Notes: generated by a model not told the origin, from the sequence alone. A stretch of DNA of 64,000 bases from Bacteroides sp. MSB163 (GCF_036416795.1 NZ_CP143867.1:4580001-4644000); one strand, 5' to 3'. Counted from the first letter of the stretch, positions 49,410-59,314 are shown. Numbers and translations: made by a program.

Positions 49410-51884
49410 ATGAAGAAAAGACTTTACCTAAAAGATACGGAAGCGGGAGAAGAAGGAAACACTTTTTCAGTGATTGCTGATTTTGAGGGGAATGAAGAAC
49501 AGTTGATGGATATTGAAGTGAATGAGATACTTCCGATATTACCTTTGCGGAATATGGTTTTATTTCCAGGTGTATTTATGCCGGTATCTGTCGGGAGAAA
49601 GACTTCCATGAAATTAGTGCGTGAAGCTGAAAAAAAAGGTGCATATATCGGAGTGGTTTGCCAGAAGGTAGCAGAAACGGAGGTGCCTTTGTTGGAAGAT
49701 TTGCATACTATTGGTACGGTAGGTAAGATTATCCGTATCCTGGAAATGCCTGATCAGACTACCACTATTATTCTGCAAGGCGTCAAACGTATGGAATTGG
49801 AAGAAATTGTAGATACAACTCCTTATTTGAAAGGGCGCGTAAAAGCGTTGGGAGAAGATATTCCTGATAAAAATGATAAGGAATTCCATGCGTTGGTGGA
49901 AGCTTGCAAGGATCTGACTATAAGATATATCAAATCATCTGATATGTTTCCGCAGGATTCTGCATTTGCCATCAAGAATATTACGAATCCTATGTTTCTG
50001 GTGGATTTTATCTGCACGAATCTTCCGCTGAAAAAAGATGAGAAGATTGAATTGCTGCGTATTGATGCATTGCGTGCACGTACTTATCGTTTGTTGGAGA
50101 TACTGAATCGGGAAGTGCAACTTGCCGAAATCAAGGAGTCCATACAGATGCGCGCACGGGAGGATATTGACCAGCAACAACGTGAATATTTCTTGCAACA
50201 GCAGATTAAGACCATTCAAGATGAATTGGGTGGCGGTGGCCAGGAACAGGAAATAGAAGAATTACGCCGTAAAGCAATCGCTACTAAGTGGAGTGCGGAA
50301 GTAAGAGATACTTTCATGAAAGAGGTGGATAAACTGGAACGTACACATCCACAATCTCCTGATTATAGTGTGCAACTCAATTATCTGCAAACAATGCTAA
50401 GTTTGCCGTGGGGAATATACACTACAGATAATCTGAACTTAGTCAATGCTGAGAAGACTCTGAATAAAGATCATTATGGCTTGGAAAAGGTGAAAGAACG
50501 TATTCTGGAACACTTGGCTGTATTGAAACTGAAAGGTGATATGAAGTCGCCTATTATCTGTTTGTATGGCCCTCCGGGAGTAGGAAAAACCTCTTTGGGA
50601 CGTTCTATCGCTGCTGCCCTCAAACGGAAATATATCCGTATGTCATTGGGTGGCGTGCATGATGAAGCAGAGATACGCGGACATCGTAAGACATACATCG
50701 GTGCTATGCCGGGACGTGTTATCAAGAGTCTGATAAAGGCTGGTTCATCCAATCCGGTGTTTATCCTGGATGAAATAGATAAGGTGAGTTCAGATCGTCA
50801 GGGAGATCCTTCTTCTGCTTTGCTTGAGGTGCTTGATCCGGAACAGAATACAACATTCCATGATAATTTCCTGGATGTAGATTACGATTTATCTAAAGTA
50901 ATGTTCATTGCTACTGCAAATAATCTGAATACTATCCCTGGACCGTTGCTCGATCGTATGGAGTTGATTGAGGTAAGTGGTTATATCACTGAAGAGAAGA
51001 TTGAAATAGCCCGTCGCCATCTGGTTCCGAAGGAACTGGAAGCCAACGGTATGAAGAAGAATGATATCAAAATACCAAAGAATACGCTGGAGGCTATTAT
51101 CGAGTCGTATACCCGTGAAAGTGGTGTACGCGAATTAGAGAAGAAGATAGGTAAAATACTTCGTAAATCGGCACGCCAGTATGCTACGGATGGTTACTTT
51201 GCCAAACAGGAAATCAAACCGGGAGATTTGTATGAGTTCCTTGGAGCACCTGAGTATACCCGTGATAAATATCAGGGCAATGAATACGCCGGTGTAGTGA
51301 CCGGGTTAGCATGGACCGCCGTGGGGGGAGAAATCCTGTTTGTAGAAACCAGTTTGAGCCGCGGAAAAGGTGGGCGTCTGACGTTGACCGGAAATCTGGG
51401 TGATGTCATGAAAGAGTCTGCAATGCTGGCCTTGGAATATATCAAGGCACACGCTTCTTTGCTGAATCTGGATGAAGATATTTTTGATAATTGGAATATC
51501 CACGTACATGTGCCGGAAGGTGCTATTCCTAAGGACGGCCCCTCGGCAGGTATCACCATGGCCACTTCTCTCGCCTCTGCCCTCACCCAGCGTAAAGTGA
51601 AGGCAAATCTTGCTATGACAGGAGAAATAACACTTCGTGGTAAGGTACTTCCCGTGGGTGGTATTAAGGAGAAGATTCTGGCTGCGAAACGTGCCGGTAT
51701 CAAGAATATTATTCTAAGTGAAGAGAACCGTAAGAATATTGACGAGATACAGGAAATATACCTCAAAGGTTTGACTTTCCATTACGTGAAAGATGTGAAA
51801 GAGGTGTTTGCCATTGCGCTGACCAATGAGAAGGTTGCCGATGCCATTGACTTGTCCGTAAAGAAAGAAAAGAAAACAGAATGA
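49410..51884 (+). CDS. lon: ATP-dependent protease La
   Basis: Degrades misfolded and regulatory proteins in the cytoplasm as a hexamer. 824 residues, slightly longer than E. coli Lon because of an acidic N-terminal extension. The N-domain starts at about 43 (LPILPLRNMVLFPGVFMPV). The AAA+ module has Walker A GPPGVGKTSL and Walker B VFILDEIDKV. The protease domain holds the Ser-Lys dyad: Ser712 in KDGPSAGITM and Lys755 in VGGIKEKIL. The stop overlaps the tgt start (ATGA), so lon, tgt and the following permease form one operon. Confidence 0.97.
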   Translation: MKKRLYLKDTEAGEEGNTFSVIADFEGNEEQLMDIEVNEILPILPLRNMVLFPGVFMPVSVGRKTSMKLVREAEKKGAYIGVVCQKVAETEVPLLEDLHTIGTVGKIIRILEMPDQTTTIILQGVKRMELEEIVDTTPYLKGRVKALGEDIPDKNDKEFHALVEACKDLTIRYIKSSDMFPQDSAFAIKNITNPMFLVDFICTNLPLKKDEKIELLRIDALRARTYRLLEILNREVQLAEIKESIQMRAREDIDQQQREYFLQQQIKTIQDELGGGGQEQEIEELRRKAIATKWSAEVRDTFMKEVDKLERTHPQSPDYSVQLNYLQTMLSLPWGIYTTDNLNLVNAEKTLNKDHYGLEKVKERILEHLAVLKLKGDMKSPIICLYGPPGVGKTSLGRSIAAALKRKYIRMSLGGVHDEAEIRGHRKTYIGAMPGRVIKSLIKAGSSNPVFILDEIDKVSSDRQGDPSSALLEVLDPEQNTTFHDNFLDVDYDLSKVMFIATANNLNTIPGPLLDRMELIEVSGYITEEKIEIARRHLVPKELEANGMKKNDIKIPKNTLEAIIESYTRESGVRELEKKIGKILRKSARQYATDGYFAKQEIKPGDLYEFLGAPEYTRDKYQGNEYAGVVTGLAWTAVGGEILFVETSLSRGKGGRLTLTGNLGDVMKESAMLALEYIKAHASLLNLDEDIFDNWNIHVHVPEGAIPKDGPSAGITMATSLASALTQRKVKANLAMTGEITLRGKVLPVGGIKEKILAAKRAGIKNIILSEENRKNIDEIQEIYLKGLTFHYVKDVKEVFAIALTNEKVADAIDLSVKKEKKTE

Positions 51885-53011
51885 CATTCGACTTACAATA
51901 TACAGACAGTAAAAGTAATGCGCGTGCAGGATTGATAACTACCGATCACGGGCAGATAGAAACTCCTATCTTTATGCCGGTAGGTACCGTAGGAACGGTG
52001 AAAGGTGTGCATGTAACCGAACTGAAAGAAGATATTAAGGCGCAAATCATATTAGGGAATACCTATCATCTATATCTGCGTCCGGGACTGGACGTATTGG
52101 AAAAAGCCGGAGGACTGCATAAGTTCAACGGCTTTGACCGTCCTATGCTGACAGATAGTGGCGGATTTCAGGTGTTCTCATTATCAGGTATCCGTAAACT
52201 ACGTGAGGAGGGTGCAGAATTCCGTTCGCATATTGATGGTAGTAAACATATCTTCACTCCAGAAAAGGTAATGGATATCGAGCGTACGATTGGTGCAGAT
52301 ATTATGATGGCGTTTGACGAATGTCCTCCGGGAGATTCGGATTATGCGTATGCCAAAAAGTCATTAGAACTAACACATCGTTGGTTGGACCGTTGCATTC
52401 AGCGCTTCAATGAAACGGAACCGAAGTATGGATACCAGCAGTCTCTCTTTCCTATTGTTCAAGGATGTGTATATCCTGATCTTCGCAAGCAGTCGGCAGA
52501 ATTCATTGCGTCGAAGGGTGCGGATGGTAATGCCATCGGCGGCCTGGCGGTAGGTGAACCTGTGGATAAAATGTATGAGATGATTGAGTTGGTGAATGAG
52601 ATTTTGCCGAAAGATAAGCCACGGTATCTGATGGGGGTAGGTACACCGGTCAATATTTTGGAGGGTATCGAGCGCGGTGTAGACATGTTCGATTGTGTAA
52701 TGCCAACCCGGAACGGGCGTAATGGCATGTTGTTCACCAAAGATGGTATCATCAATATGCGCAATAAGAAATGGGAAACAGACTTCTCGCCCATTGAAGC
52801 TGATGGAGCTTCTGCGGTAGATACCTTATATAGTAAGGCGTATCTGCGTCATCTGTTTCATGCACAGGAGTTACTGGCTATGCAAATTGCCTCTATTCAT
52901 AATTTAGCATTTTATCTGTGGCTGGTGGGGGAAGCTCGCAAGCACATCATTGCCGGTGATTTCTCCACATGGAAACCGATGATGGTGAAACGCGTATCGA
53001 CAAGGTTATGA
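51881..53011 (+). CDS. tgt: queuine tRNA-ribosyltransferase, zinc cysteines replaced
   Basis: Exchanges guanine 34 for a queuosine precursor in GUN-anticodon tRNAs. 376 residues, full length. Catalytic residues are present: Asp92 in LTDSGGFQVFS and the nucleophile Asp271 in MFDCVMPTRNGRNG. The structural zinc site of bacterial enzymes, Cys-x-Cys-x2-Cys then His, is not intact. The aligned segment reads PIEADGASAVDTLYSKAYL, with Gly309, Ser311 and Asp314 in place of the cysteines, while the His340 position (SIHNL) is kept. The remainder is well conserved, so the gene is probably functional. It overlaps both neighbours by 4 bp. Confidence 0.95.
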   Translation: MTFDLQYTDSKSNARAGLITTDHGQIETPIFMPVGTVGTVKGVHVTELKEDIKAQIILGNTYHLYLRPGLDVLEKAGGLHKFNGFDRPMLTDSGGFQVFSLSGIRKLREEGAEFRSHIDGSKHIFTPEKVMDIERTIGADIMMAFDECPPGDSDYAYAKKSLELTHRWLDRCIQRFNETEPKYGYQQSLFPIVQGCVYPDLRKQSAEFIASKGADGNAIGGLAVGEPVDKMYEMIELVNEILPKDKPRYLMGVGTPVNILEGIERGVDMFDCVMPTRNGRNGMLFTKDGIINMRNKKWETDFSPIEADGASAVDTLYSKAYLRHLFHAQELLAMQIASIHNLAFYLWLVGEARKHIIAGDFSTWKPMMVKRVSTRL

Positions 53012-54144
53012 AAAAACTGAACTGGAACATGAAAGGTATAAAGATGCCGGATAACTGGAAATGGTTGAAGCGGCTCGACTTCTACATTATTAAGAAGTTC
53101 CTTGGAACTTATGTGTTTGCCATTGCATTGATTATCTCCATTGCAGTGGTATTCGACTTTAATGAGAAGATGGACAGATTTATGTCACACGAAGCTCCTT
53201 GGAAAGCCATAATCTTCGATTATTATCTGAATTTTATTCCTTACTTTGCAAACCTGTTCAGTCCGTTGTTTGTGTTTATTGCGGTTATTTTCTTTACCTC
53301 AAAACTGGCTGAGAACTCCGAGATTATTGCGATGTTCTCTACCGGAATGAGTTTTAAGAGGATGCTTCGTCCCTACATGGTGTCAGCAGCTATAATTGCA
53401 ATAGTAACATTCTTTTTGGGCTCTTATATCATACCCCAAGGTAGTGTGACGCGTATTAACTTTGAAGATAAATATTATAAGCAGCGCAAATCGAATACAG
53501 CTCGTAACATTCAGTTGGAAGTGGATTCGGGTGTCATTGCTTATATTGAACGCTTCGAAGATTATAGTAAGACGGGATATCGTTTTTCACTGGATAAATT
53601 TAAAGACAAGCAGTTGGTTTCTCATCTTACGGCACGATCTATCACTTATGATACAGCCTCCGTCCATAAATGGATTATAAAGGATTACATGATACGTGAA
53701 ATGGATGGTATGAAAGAGAACATTGTTAAGGGAGACCGCATCGATAGTACTCTTTTTATGGAACCTGCCGATTTTCTTATTATGAAAAATCAACAGGAAA
53801 TGATGACCAGTCCACAGTTAAGCGAATATATTAGTCGGCAGCGGCAGCGCGGCTTTGCCAATATCAAAGAGTTCGAAATTGAATATCATAAACGCATTGC
53901 CATGTCGTTTGCATCATTTATCCTCACATTGATAGGTGTTTCTCTTTCTTCGAAAAAGACTAAAGGGGGAATGGGATTACACTTGGGGATAGGTTTGGCA
54001 TTGAGCTTTTCATATATTTTGTTCCAGACGATTGCTTCCACCTTTGCAGTGAATGGTAATGTACCTCCGGTAATTGCTGTATGGATACCGAATATACTCT
54101 ATGCGTTCATTGCGTTTTATCTGTATCAGAGAGCACCGAAATAG
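53008..54144 (+). CDS. LptF/LptG-family permease (YjgP/YjgQ)
   Basis: 378 residues from the ATG at 53008, which overlaps the tgt stop as ATGA; a later ATG at 53044 (MPDNWKWLKRLDFYIIKKFL) could also serve. Three helices near the N-terminus (LGTYVFAIALIISIAVVFDF; NLFSPLFVFIAVIFFTS; MVSAAIIAIVTFFLGSYII), a periplasmic jellyroll-like region (about 145-280) and three C-terminal helices after KRIAMSFASFILTLIGVSLS. This is the LptF/LptG layout of the LPS exporter. Family members in Bacteroidota occur as single genes outside lpt operons. The conserved lon-tgt-lptG order is common in this phylum. Confidence 0.92.
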   Translation: MKKLNWNMKGIKMPDNWKWLKRLDFYIIKKFLGTYVFAIALIISIAVVFDFNEKMDRFMSHEAPWKAIIFDYYLNFIPYFANLFSPLFVFIAVIFFTSKLAENSEIIAMFSTGMSFKRMLRPYMVSAAIIAIVTFFLGSYIIPQGSVTRINFEDKYYKQRKSNTARNIQLEVDSGVIAYIERFEDYSKTGYRFSLDKFKDKQLVSHLTARSITYDTASVHKWIIKDYMIREMDGMKENIVKGDRIDSTLFMEPADFLIMKNQQEMMTSPQLSEYISRQRQRGFANIKEFEIEYHKRIAMSFASFILTLIGVSLSSKKTKGGMGLHLGIGLALSFSYILFQTIASTFAVNGNVPPVIAVWIPNILYAFIAFYLYQRAPK

Positions 54145-54172
54145 AGTAACAGTTCAAATTAATAAAAATAAG

Positions 54173-54221
54173 AAGCCCCTCCCGCTCCTTGTGTTACCAC
54201 AAGTGCAGGAGGGGCTTTTTT
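54173..54221 (+). terminator. intrinsic terminator of the lon-tgt-lptG operon
   Basis: The stem AAGCCCCTCC / GGAGGGGCTT with an upper stem CTTGTG/CACAAG and an internal bulge, followed by a run of six T. Confidence 0.88.
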
Positions 54222-54356
54222 GTTGTATCCATTTCCTCTTTTGTCTTTGCTTCCTTTGACTTTAACGATGCTTTTTTCATCACATAAGTTTTAGAAGCAA
54301 CCCCACTTTCGTCTTACAGGTTCTTTAAATCTTTCATGGCAATGTGCAGTGAAAGC

Positions 54357-54863
54357 TTAATTCAAGTAAGCTGAAAGTTCTGCAGCAGAGATGTTTTTGG
54401 CTATAATTACACCATTATCATCCAGTAAATAGTTAGTAAATCCCCGGCCTAAACGGTACTTTTTAAAGATGCCGGACGACTCGCCTTTAGTTTCCACGAA
54501 ACAGGTGGGCGTAACTATTTGGTCCTTACGAATGGTTTCCTCGAAGATAGATTGATATTCATCGAATGATACGGAAACCATTTCCACATTATTGTTTGGA
54601 GAAGTTGAGTGAAGCGCATTGCTCAAACTTGCGTTTTGCATCCGGGATTGCGCATCATAACTTGCCCAGAAACTGAGTAACACATATTTTCCCTTCATCT
54701 TGGAGAGATTTTGAATAGGTTGCTGCTCAGTCGACATAGTTTTGATTTTAAAATCAGGGGCTATGTCACCCACATTTAAACCTCCGGTAGGTTTGTCTTT
54801 TTCTACGAAAGAAGTCAAGGAACTAATTAGTAATACAACAAAAATCCATTTTACATGCTTCAT
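54357..54863 (-). CDS. thioredoxin-fold (TlpA/AhpC-like) exported protein without CxxC
   Basis: 168 residues with an N-terminal signal or anchor (MKHVKWIFVVLLISSLTSFV). The AhpC/TSA-type start LNVGDIAPDFKIKTM and the core KYVLLSFWASYDAQSRMQN are unmistakably TlpA-like. In redox-active members the latter reads FWASWCxxCR; here the cysteines are absent (SYDAQS), so it cannot perform thiol exchange in the normal way. A late segment TPTCFVETKG retains one cysteine near the cis-Pro position. It may be a binding protein or chaperone. Promoter element TACCTTTG lies at 54991-54998 on this strand, about 128 bases upstream. Confidence 0.85.
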   Translation of the reverse strand: MKHVKWIFVVLLISSLTSFVEKDKPTGGLNVGDIAPDFKIKTMSTEQQPIQNLSKMKGKYVLLSFWASYDAQSRMQNASLSNALHSTSPNNNVEMVSVSFDEYQSIFEETIRKDQIVTPTCFVETKGESSGIFKKYRLGRGFTNYLLDDNGVIIAKNISAAELSAYLN

Positions 54864-54990
54864 GTAAGGCGGTTTTGGTTAATACTGGTTGATTTATAGA
54901 TGTTTGTCAGAATTAAAAACAACGTCTTAACTAACAAATATACAATCAACGTTTACTAAGATTATAGAACCACTCGTTCTAAATCGGCGA

Positions 54991-54998
54991 CAAAGGTA
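54991..54998 (-). promoter_or_regulatory. -7 element for the thioredoxin-fold gene
   Basis: TACCTTTG on the minus strand, implying a leader of about 120 bases. The 413-bp region from 54864 to 55276 otherwise holds AT-rich DNA without a reading frame or repeat that I can see. Confidence 0.5.
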
Positions 54999-55231
54999 TA
55001 ACTTTATTATTGAAAATCAAGTAAACGGTTGACTTTTTTATGTTATATAACATGTTTTACATTTCTGGATACCTCTCTGTACAGTATCGATCTGGTGATT
55101 TTCGAATATATATTATATATTTTTATCATTTGTATCAAGTCTCTCCTCAAGAGAAATAGGAAACATTTCATGAATATTACTGTTAAATACATATTTCTAT
55201 GTTAATTGGTGTATATAGCAGGAATTTTATC

Positions 55232-55239
55232 TACTTTTG
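55232..55239 (+). promoter_or_regulatory. -7 element for serB
   Basis: TACTTTTG, 38 bases before the ATG at 55277. It lies inside the longer frame that begins at 55199 and so argues for the shorter start. Confidence 0.65.
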
Positions 55240-55276
55240 CACAGTGTTACTCATTAATTTAGATAAACAATTTTAT

Positions 55277-56506
55277 ATGCAATCGTTGAGCACAGAACTT
55301 ATTCTTATCCGCGTTACGGGCGAAGATCGTCCGGGATTAACTGCATCCGTTACAGAAATTTTAGCTAAATACGACGCTACTATTCTTGACATTGGTCAGG
55401 CGGACATTCATAATACACTGTCATTGGGTATCTTATGCAAGACAGAGGAACAACATTCAGGATTCATCATGAAAGAGTTGCTTTTCAAGGCATCTTCCCT
55501 GGGAGTGACGATTCGTTTCTATCCTATTTCGGTGAAAGAATATGAAGACTGGGTCAACATGCAGGGAAAAAATCGCTATATCCTTACTTTACTGGGACGT
55601 AAGTTGTCTGCCCGCCAAATTTCCGCAGTCACCCGCATCCTTGCCGAACAGGGGATGAACATTGATGCTATCAAGCGCCTGACGGGACGTATTCCATTGG
55701 ATGAATGTGATTTACGTACACGTGCGTGTATCGAATTCTCCGTCCGTGGAACTCCGAAGGATCGCATTGCCATGCAAGAGCATCTGATGAAGTTGGCGAG
55801 TGAACTTGAAATGGACTTCTCTTTTCAACTCGATAATATGTATCGTCGTATGCGCCGTCTGATATGTTTCGATATGGACTCCACACTGATTGAGACGGAA
55901 GTAATTGACGAATTGGCCATACGTGCCGGTGTAGGAGATGAAGTAAAAGCTATCACCGAACGGGCCATGCGTGGGGAAATAGATTTTACCGAAAGCTTCC
56001 GCGAACGCGTAGCTTTACTGAAAGGGCTGGATGAATCTGTAATGCAGGATATAGCAGAACACCTGCCTATAACAGAAGGGGTAGACCGGTTGATGTATGT
56101 GTTGAAAAAGTACGGCTATAAGATTGCCATTCTTTCCGGTGGTTTCACCTATTTCGGACAATACTTGCAACAAAAATATGGTATTGACTACGTATATGCC
56201 AATGAACTGGAAATTGTGGATGGAAAGTTGACTGGACGTTATTTGGGAGATGTTGTAGACGGTAAGCGGAAAGCTGAACTGTTGCGTCTGATTGCACAGG
56301 TGGAAAAAGTGGATATTGCTCAAACTATTGCCGTGGGTGATGGAGCCAATGATCTACCGATGCTGGGTGTTGCCGGTTTGGGTATCGCTTTCCATGCTAA
56401 ACCAAAAGTGGTTGCTAATGCCAAACAGTCCATCAATACAATCGGGCTCGATGGAGTGCTCTATTTCTTAGGCTTCAAGGACTCATATATCGATTTGCCG
56501 AAATGA
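55277..56506 (+). CDS. serB: phosphoserine phosphatase with N-terminal ACT domains
   Basis: Hydrolyses O-phospho-L-serine, the last step of serine synthesis. 409 residues from MQSLSTELILIRVTGEDRPG. Two ACT-type domains occupy about 1-180 (VTGEDRPGLTASVTEIL; LGRKLSARQISAVTRILAEQ) and may bind serine or another amino acid. The HAD domain starts at about 198 with the nucleophile motif CFDMDSTLIETE (DxDxT), followed by ILSGGFTYF and the final VGDGANDLPML. Length and layout match ACT-SerB proteins of Bacteroidota and Mycobacterium. A hairpin follows within ten bases of the stop. Confidence 0.96.
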   Translation: MQSLSTELILIRVTGEDRPGLTASVTEILAKYDATILDIGQADIHNTLSLGILCKTEEQHSGFIMKELLFKASSLGVTIRFYPISVKEYEDWVNMQGKNRYILTLLGRKLSARQISAVTRILAEQGMNIDAIKRLTGRIPLDECDLRTRACIEFSVRGTPKDRIAMQEHLMKLASELEMDFSFQLDNMYRRMRRLICFDMDSTLIETEVIDELAIRAGVGDEVKAITERAMRGEIDFTESFRERVALLKGLDESVMQDIAEHLPITEGVDRLMYVLKKYGYKIAILSGGFTYFGQYLQQKYGIDYVYANELEIVDGKLTGRYLGDVVDGKRKAELLRLIAQVEKVDIAQTIAVGDGANDLPMLGVAGLGIAFHAKPKVVANAKQSINTIGLDGVLYFLGFKDSYIDLPK

Positions 56507-56515
56507 GCTGAACTA

Positions 56516-56562
56516 TTCCGCAAATATATTTGTTTCATATAATGACATCTATATTTGCGGAA
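56516..56562. promoter_or_regulatory. inverted repeat and promoter between serB and the SusC-like gene
   Basis: TTCCGCAAATATA (56516-56528) and its exact complement at 56550-56562 form a 13-bp dyad around 21 bases. The right arm contains TATATTTG (56550-56557), a fit to the -7 element, with TTTG at 56529-56532, 17 bp upstream. The repeat could be a terminator of serB, an operator overlapping the SusC-like promoter, or both. Confidence 0.6.
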
Positions 56563-56581
56563 CCTCTTAAATATTAATGCT

Positions 56582-59314
56582 ATGAAGAGAATAAGGAACT
56601 TTTTCTATCTCTCTTTGCTTTTGACTGTCCCTGGCCTTCAAGCCGTTGCACAAGAAAAACTTCACGTTAGCCTCCCTGACTCTATAACGACTGTTGGATA
56701 TGCCACAGGCCTTCGCAAGAACCTTTCAGGACTTGTAGAGAGAATTACCGAAAACCAAATGAATAAAGACCAGATAACCAATCCATTGGATGCTATCCGC
56801 GGACGGGTACCGGGTTTGACTATTCTGAAAGGTTCCAATGGACCTGCAGCATTGGATGCTGTCCGCTTGCGTGGTACCACTTCATTGACTACCGGGAATG
56901 ATCCGTTGATTATTGTAGACGGTGTTTTTGGTGATTTGAGTATGCTTATGTCTATCTATCCGGCGGATATTGAAAGTTTTGTTATTTTGAAAGATGCTTC
57001 GGAAACAGCGCAATATGGTTCGCGCGGAGCATCGGGTGTTATTGAAATTACCACTAAAAAAGGTGTTAGTGGGCGTACAAGTGTGAACTATAATGGTAGT
57101 TTCGGTATTGCTTCAAGCTATAAAACGGTAAGAATGCTCAATAGAGATGAATTTCGGGCAGTAGCTAAAGAACGTGGCGTTTCTATTCTTGATTTGGGAA
57201 ACAATACTGATTTCCAGAAGGAAATAGAACAAACAGGGCTGCAACATAATCATCACATTGCTTTCTCCGGTGGAACAAATACCTCCAACTATCGTGTTTC
57301 TCTTGCTTTGATGAATCGCGAAGGGGTGATTGTTAATGAAAAGTTGCGGAACTTCACATCGAATATGAATATGACGCAGTACGTATTCGATAATTTTCTG
57401 AAATGTGATCTCGGAATGTTTGGTTCCATACAGAAAGAGCGTAACCTGGTAAATTTACATAAAGTGTTTTATTCGGCTGCTGCATTTAATCCCACTTTCC
57501 CTAATCATAAAAATCCGGAAACCGGAAGTTGGGATGGAAGTGTTCTTGCCAGCCAGCTGTCTCATCCGCTGGCATGGATGGACGTGAATGATAAAGACGC
57601 TACTTCGCACATTAGTACGCATGCACGGTTGACATTTAATTTGTCTGAAGCATGGAAACTGGCACTGTTTGGTTCCTACACCTATAATGTGATTGAAAAT
57701 TCACAGTATCTGCCGGTTGCGGTCTGGGCGCAAGGGCAGGCATACAAAGGAACTAAGAAAATGGAATCGTTACTAGGGAACCTGATGTTGTCTTATAAAA
57801 AAGAATGGCGGAAGCATTTCTTTGATGTTTTAGGTTTGGCGGAAGTGCAAAAAGACCAATATTCGGGATTCTATACCACAGTTACTAATTTCAGTATTGA
57901 TGGTCTGGGCTATAACAATCTTCAGGGAGGCGCTCTCCGTTCGTGGGAAGGAACTAATTCTTATTATGAAGATCCTCGCCTGGCCTCCTTCATGGGACGT
58001 GTGAACTATACGTATGATGATCGTTATATACTGACAGTGAATGCCCGTGGAGATGCCTCTTCCAAGTTTGGCAGTAATCATAAATGGGGTTTCTTTCCGG
58101 CTGTATCTGTTGCATGGGTAGTCAGCAAGGAAAAGTTTATGGAGAAACTGCCTTTCATTGACAATCTGAAAGTCCGCGCAGGCTATGGTTTGGCAGGTAA
58201 CCAAAATGGAATCGATTCGTACACTTCGCTGAATCTGATACGCCCGAACGGAGTTGCTCCGGTAGGTTCATCGCCTGTGGTCACAATGGACCAATTGAAG
58301 AATATGAATCCGGACTTAAAATGGGAAGTGAAACAGACCTTCAATGCCGGTATAGAAATGGCTTTACTGGGTAACCGGTTGTTACTGACTGCCAACTATT
58401 ATAATTCCAAGACGAAAGATATGCTCTATCTCTATAATGTGAGTGTACCGCCTTTCACTTACAATACTTTGCTGGCAAACATTGGTTCCATGCGTAATTA
58501 TGGAACAGAGCTATCTATTGGTATAACTCCATTGAAAACCAAAGATATGGAACTGAATATCAATGCTAACCTGACTTTTCAACAAAACAAATTGCTTTCC
58601 CTCGATGGCAACTATCAAGGTGAGCATATTTCAGCAACAGAATACAAGAGTCTTGCCGGATTGGATGGTGCCGGATTTCATGGCGGATATAATCATATCG
58701 TATACCAGATTGTAGGTCAGCCGTTGGGGGTATTTTACCTCCCTCATTGCACAGGATTAGTATCCGATGGTAACGGAGGCTATACTTATCAGATTGCTGA
58801 TTTGAATGGTGGTGGTGTTAGTCTGGAAGATGGTGAAGACCGGTACATAGCAGGTCAGGCAGTTCCAAAGACAATTCTTGGCTCTAACATCAGTTTTCGT
58901 TATAAAGATTTCGATGTATCGTTACAGATAAACGGTGCATTCGGGCATAAGGTCTATAATGGTACTTCGCTTACTTATATGAATATGAATAGTTTCCCCG
59001 ACTATAATGTCATGAAGAAAGCGCCTACACGGAATATAAAGGATCAGACAGCTACAGATTATTGGTTGGAAGATGGTGATTATGTGAACTTCGACTATAT
59101 CACAGTGGGCTGGAATGTTCCATTGAAAAATACCCGTTACCTGCAATCGCTTCGCCTGTCACTGACGGTCAATAATCTGGCTACTATTTCCGGTTATTCC
59201 GGATTGACACCCATGATAAACAGTTCATCGGTGAATTCTACTTTAGGTATAGATGATAAACGCAATTATCCTTTATATCGTACATATACCATCGGACTAA
59301 GTGTAAACTTCTAA
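56582..59314 (+). CDS. SusC/RagA-like TonB-dependent receptor, short form
   Basis: 910 residues from MKRIRNFFYLSLLLTVPGLQ, signal peptide cut near AQE. Plug domain: NPLDAIRGRVPGLTILKGSN, VRLRGTTSLTTGNDPLIIVD, ILKDASETAQYGSRGASGVI. Then a 22-strand beta-barrel ending LYRTYTIGLSVNF with a terminal aromatic residue. The usual N-terminal carboxypeptidase-like domain (about 90 residues) is missing: mature protein goes almost directly into the plug. It imports a glycan or peptide bound by the SusD-like lipoprotein encoded 11 bp downstream. No enzyme, sensor or ECF sigma factor is adjacent, so substrate is unknown. Confidence 0.94.
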   Translation: MKRIRNFFYLSLLLTVPGLQAVAQEKLHVSLPDSITTVGYATGLRKNLSGLVERITENQMNKDQITNPLDAIRGRVPGLTILKGSNGPAALDAVRLRGTTSLTTGNDPLIIVDGVFGDLSMLMSIYPADIESFVILKDASETAQYGSRGASGVIEITTKKGVSGRTSVNYNGSFGIASSYKTVRMLNRDEFRAVAKERGVSILDLGNNTDFQKEIEQTGLQHNHHIAFSGGTNTSNYRVSLALMNREGVIVNEKLRNFTSNMNMTQYVFDNFLKCDLGMFGSIQKERNLVNLHKVFYSAAAFNPTFPNHKNPETGSWDGSVLASQLSHPLAWMDVNDKDATSHISTHARLTFNLSEAWKLALFGSYTYNVIENSQYLPVAVWAQGQAYKGTKKMESLLGNLMLSYKKEWRKHFFDVLGLAEVQKDQYSGFYTTVTNFSIDGLGYNNLQGGALRSWEGTNSYYEDPRLASFMGRVNYTYDDRYILTVNARGDASSKFGSNHKWGFFPAVSVAWVVSKEKFMEKLPFIDNLKVRAGYGLAGNQNGIDSYTSLNLIRPNGVAPVGSSPVVTMDQLKNMNPDLKWEVKQTFNAGIEMALLGNRLLLTANYYNSKTKDMLYLYNVSVPPFTYNTLLANIGSMRNYGTELSIGITPLKTKDMELNINANLTFQQNKLLSLDGNYQGEHISATEYKSLAGLDGAGFHGGYNHIVYQIVGQPLGVFYLPHCTGLVSDGNGGYTYQIADLNGGGVSLEDGEDRYIAGQAVPKTILGSNISFRYKDFDVSLQINGAFGHKVYNGTSLTYMNMNSFPDYNVMKKAPTRNIKDQTATDYWLEDGDYVNFDYITVGWNVPLKNTRYLQSLRLSLTVNNLATISGYSGLTPMINSSSVNSTLGIDDKRNYPLYRTYTIGLSVNF

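Noticed and set aside
51272..51766. A 164-codon minus-strand frame opposite lon
   Set aside because: It lies across the catalytic domain of lon and is a shadow frame with no promoter or recognisable domain.
52969..53007. Longer start for the LptF/G-family permease
   Set aside because: ATGA at 53008 overlaps the tgt stop exactly, as lon and tgt do, and the extra residues are polar and read across the conserved tgt C-terminus.
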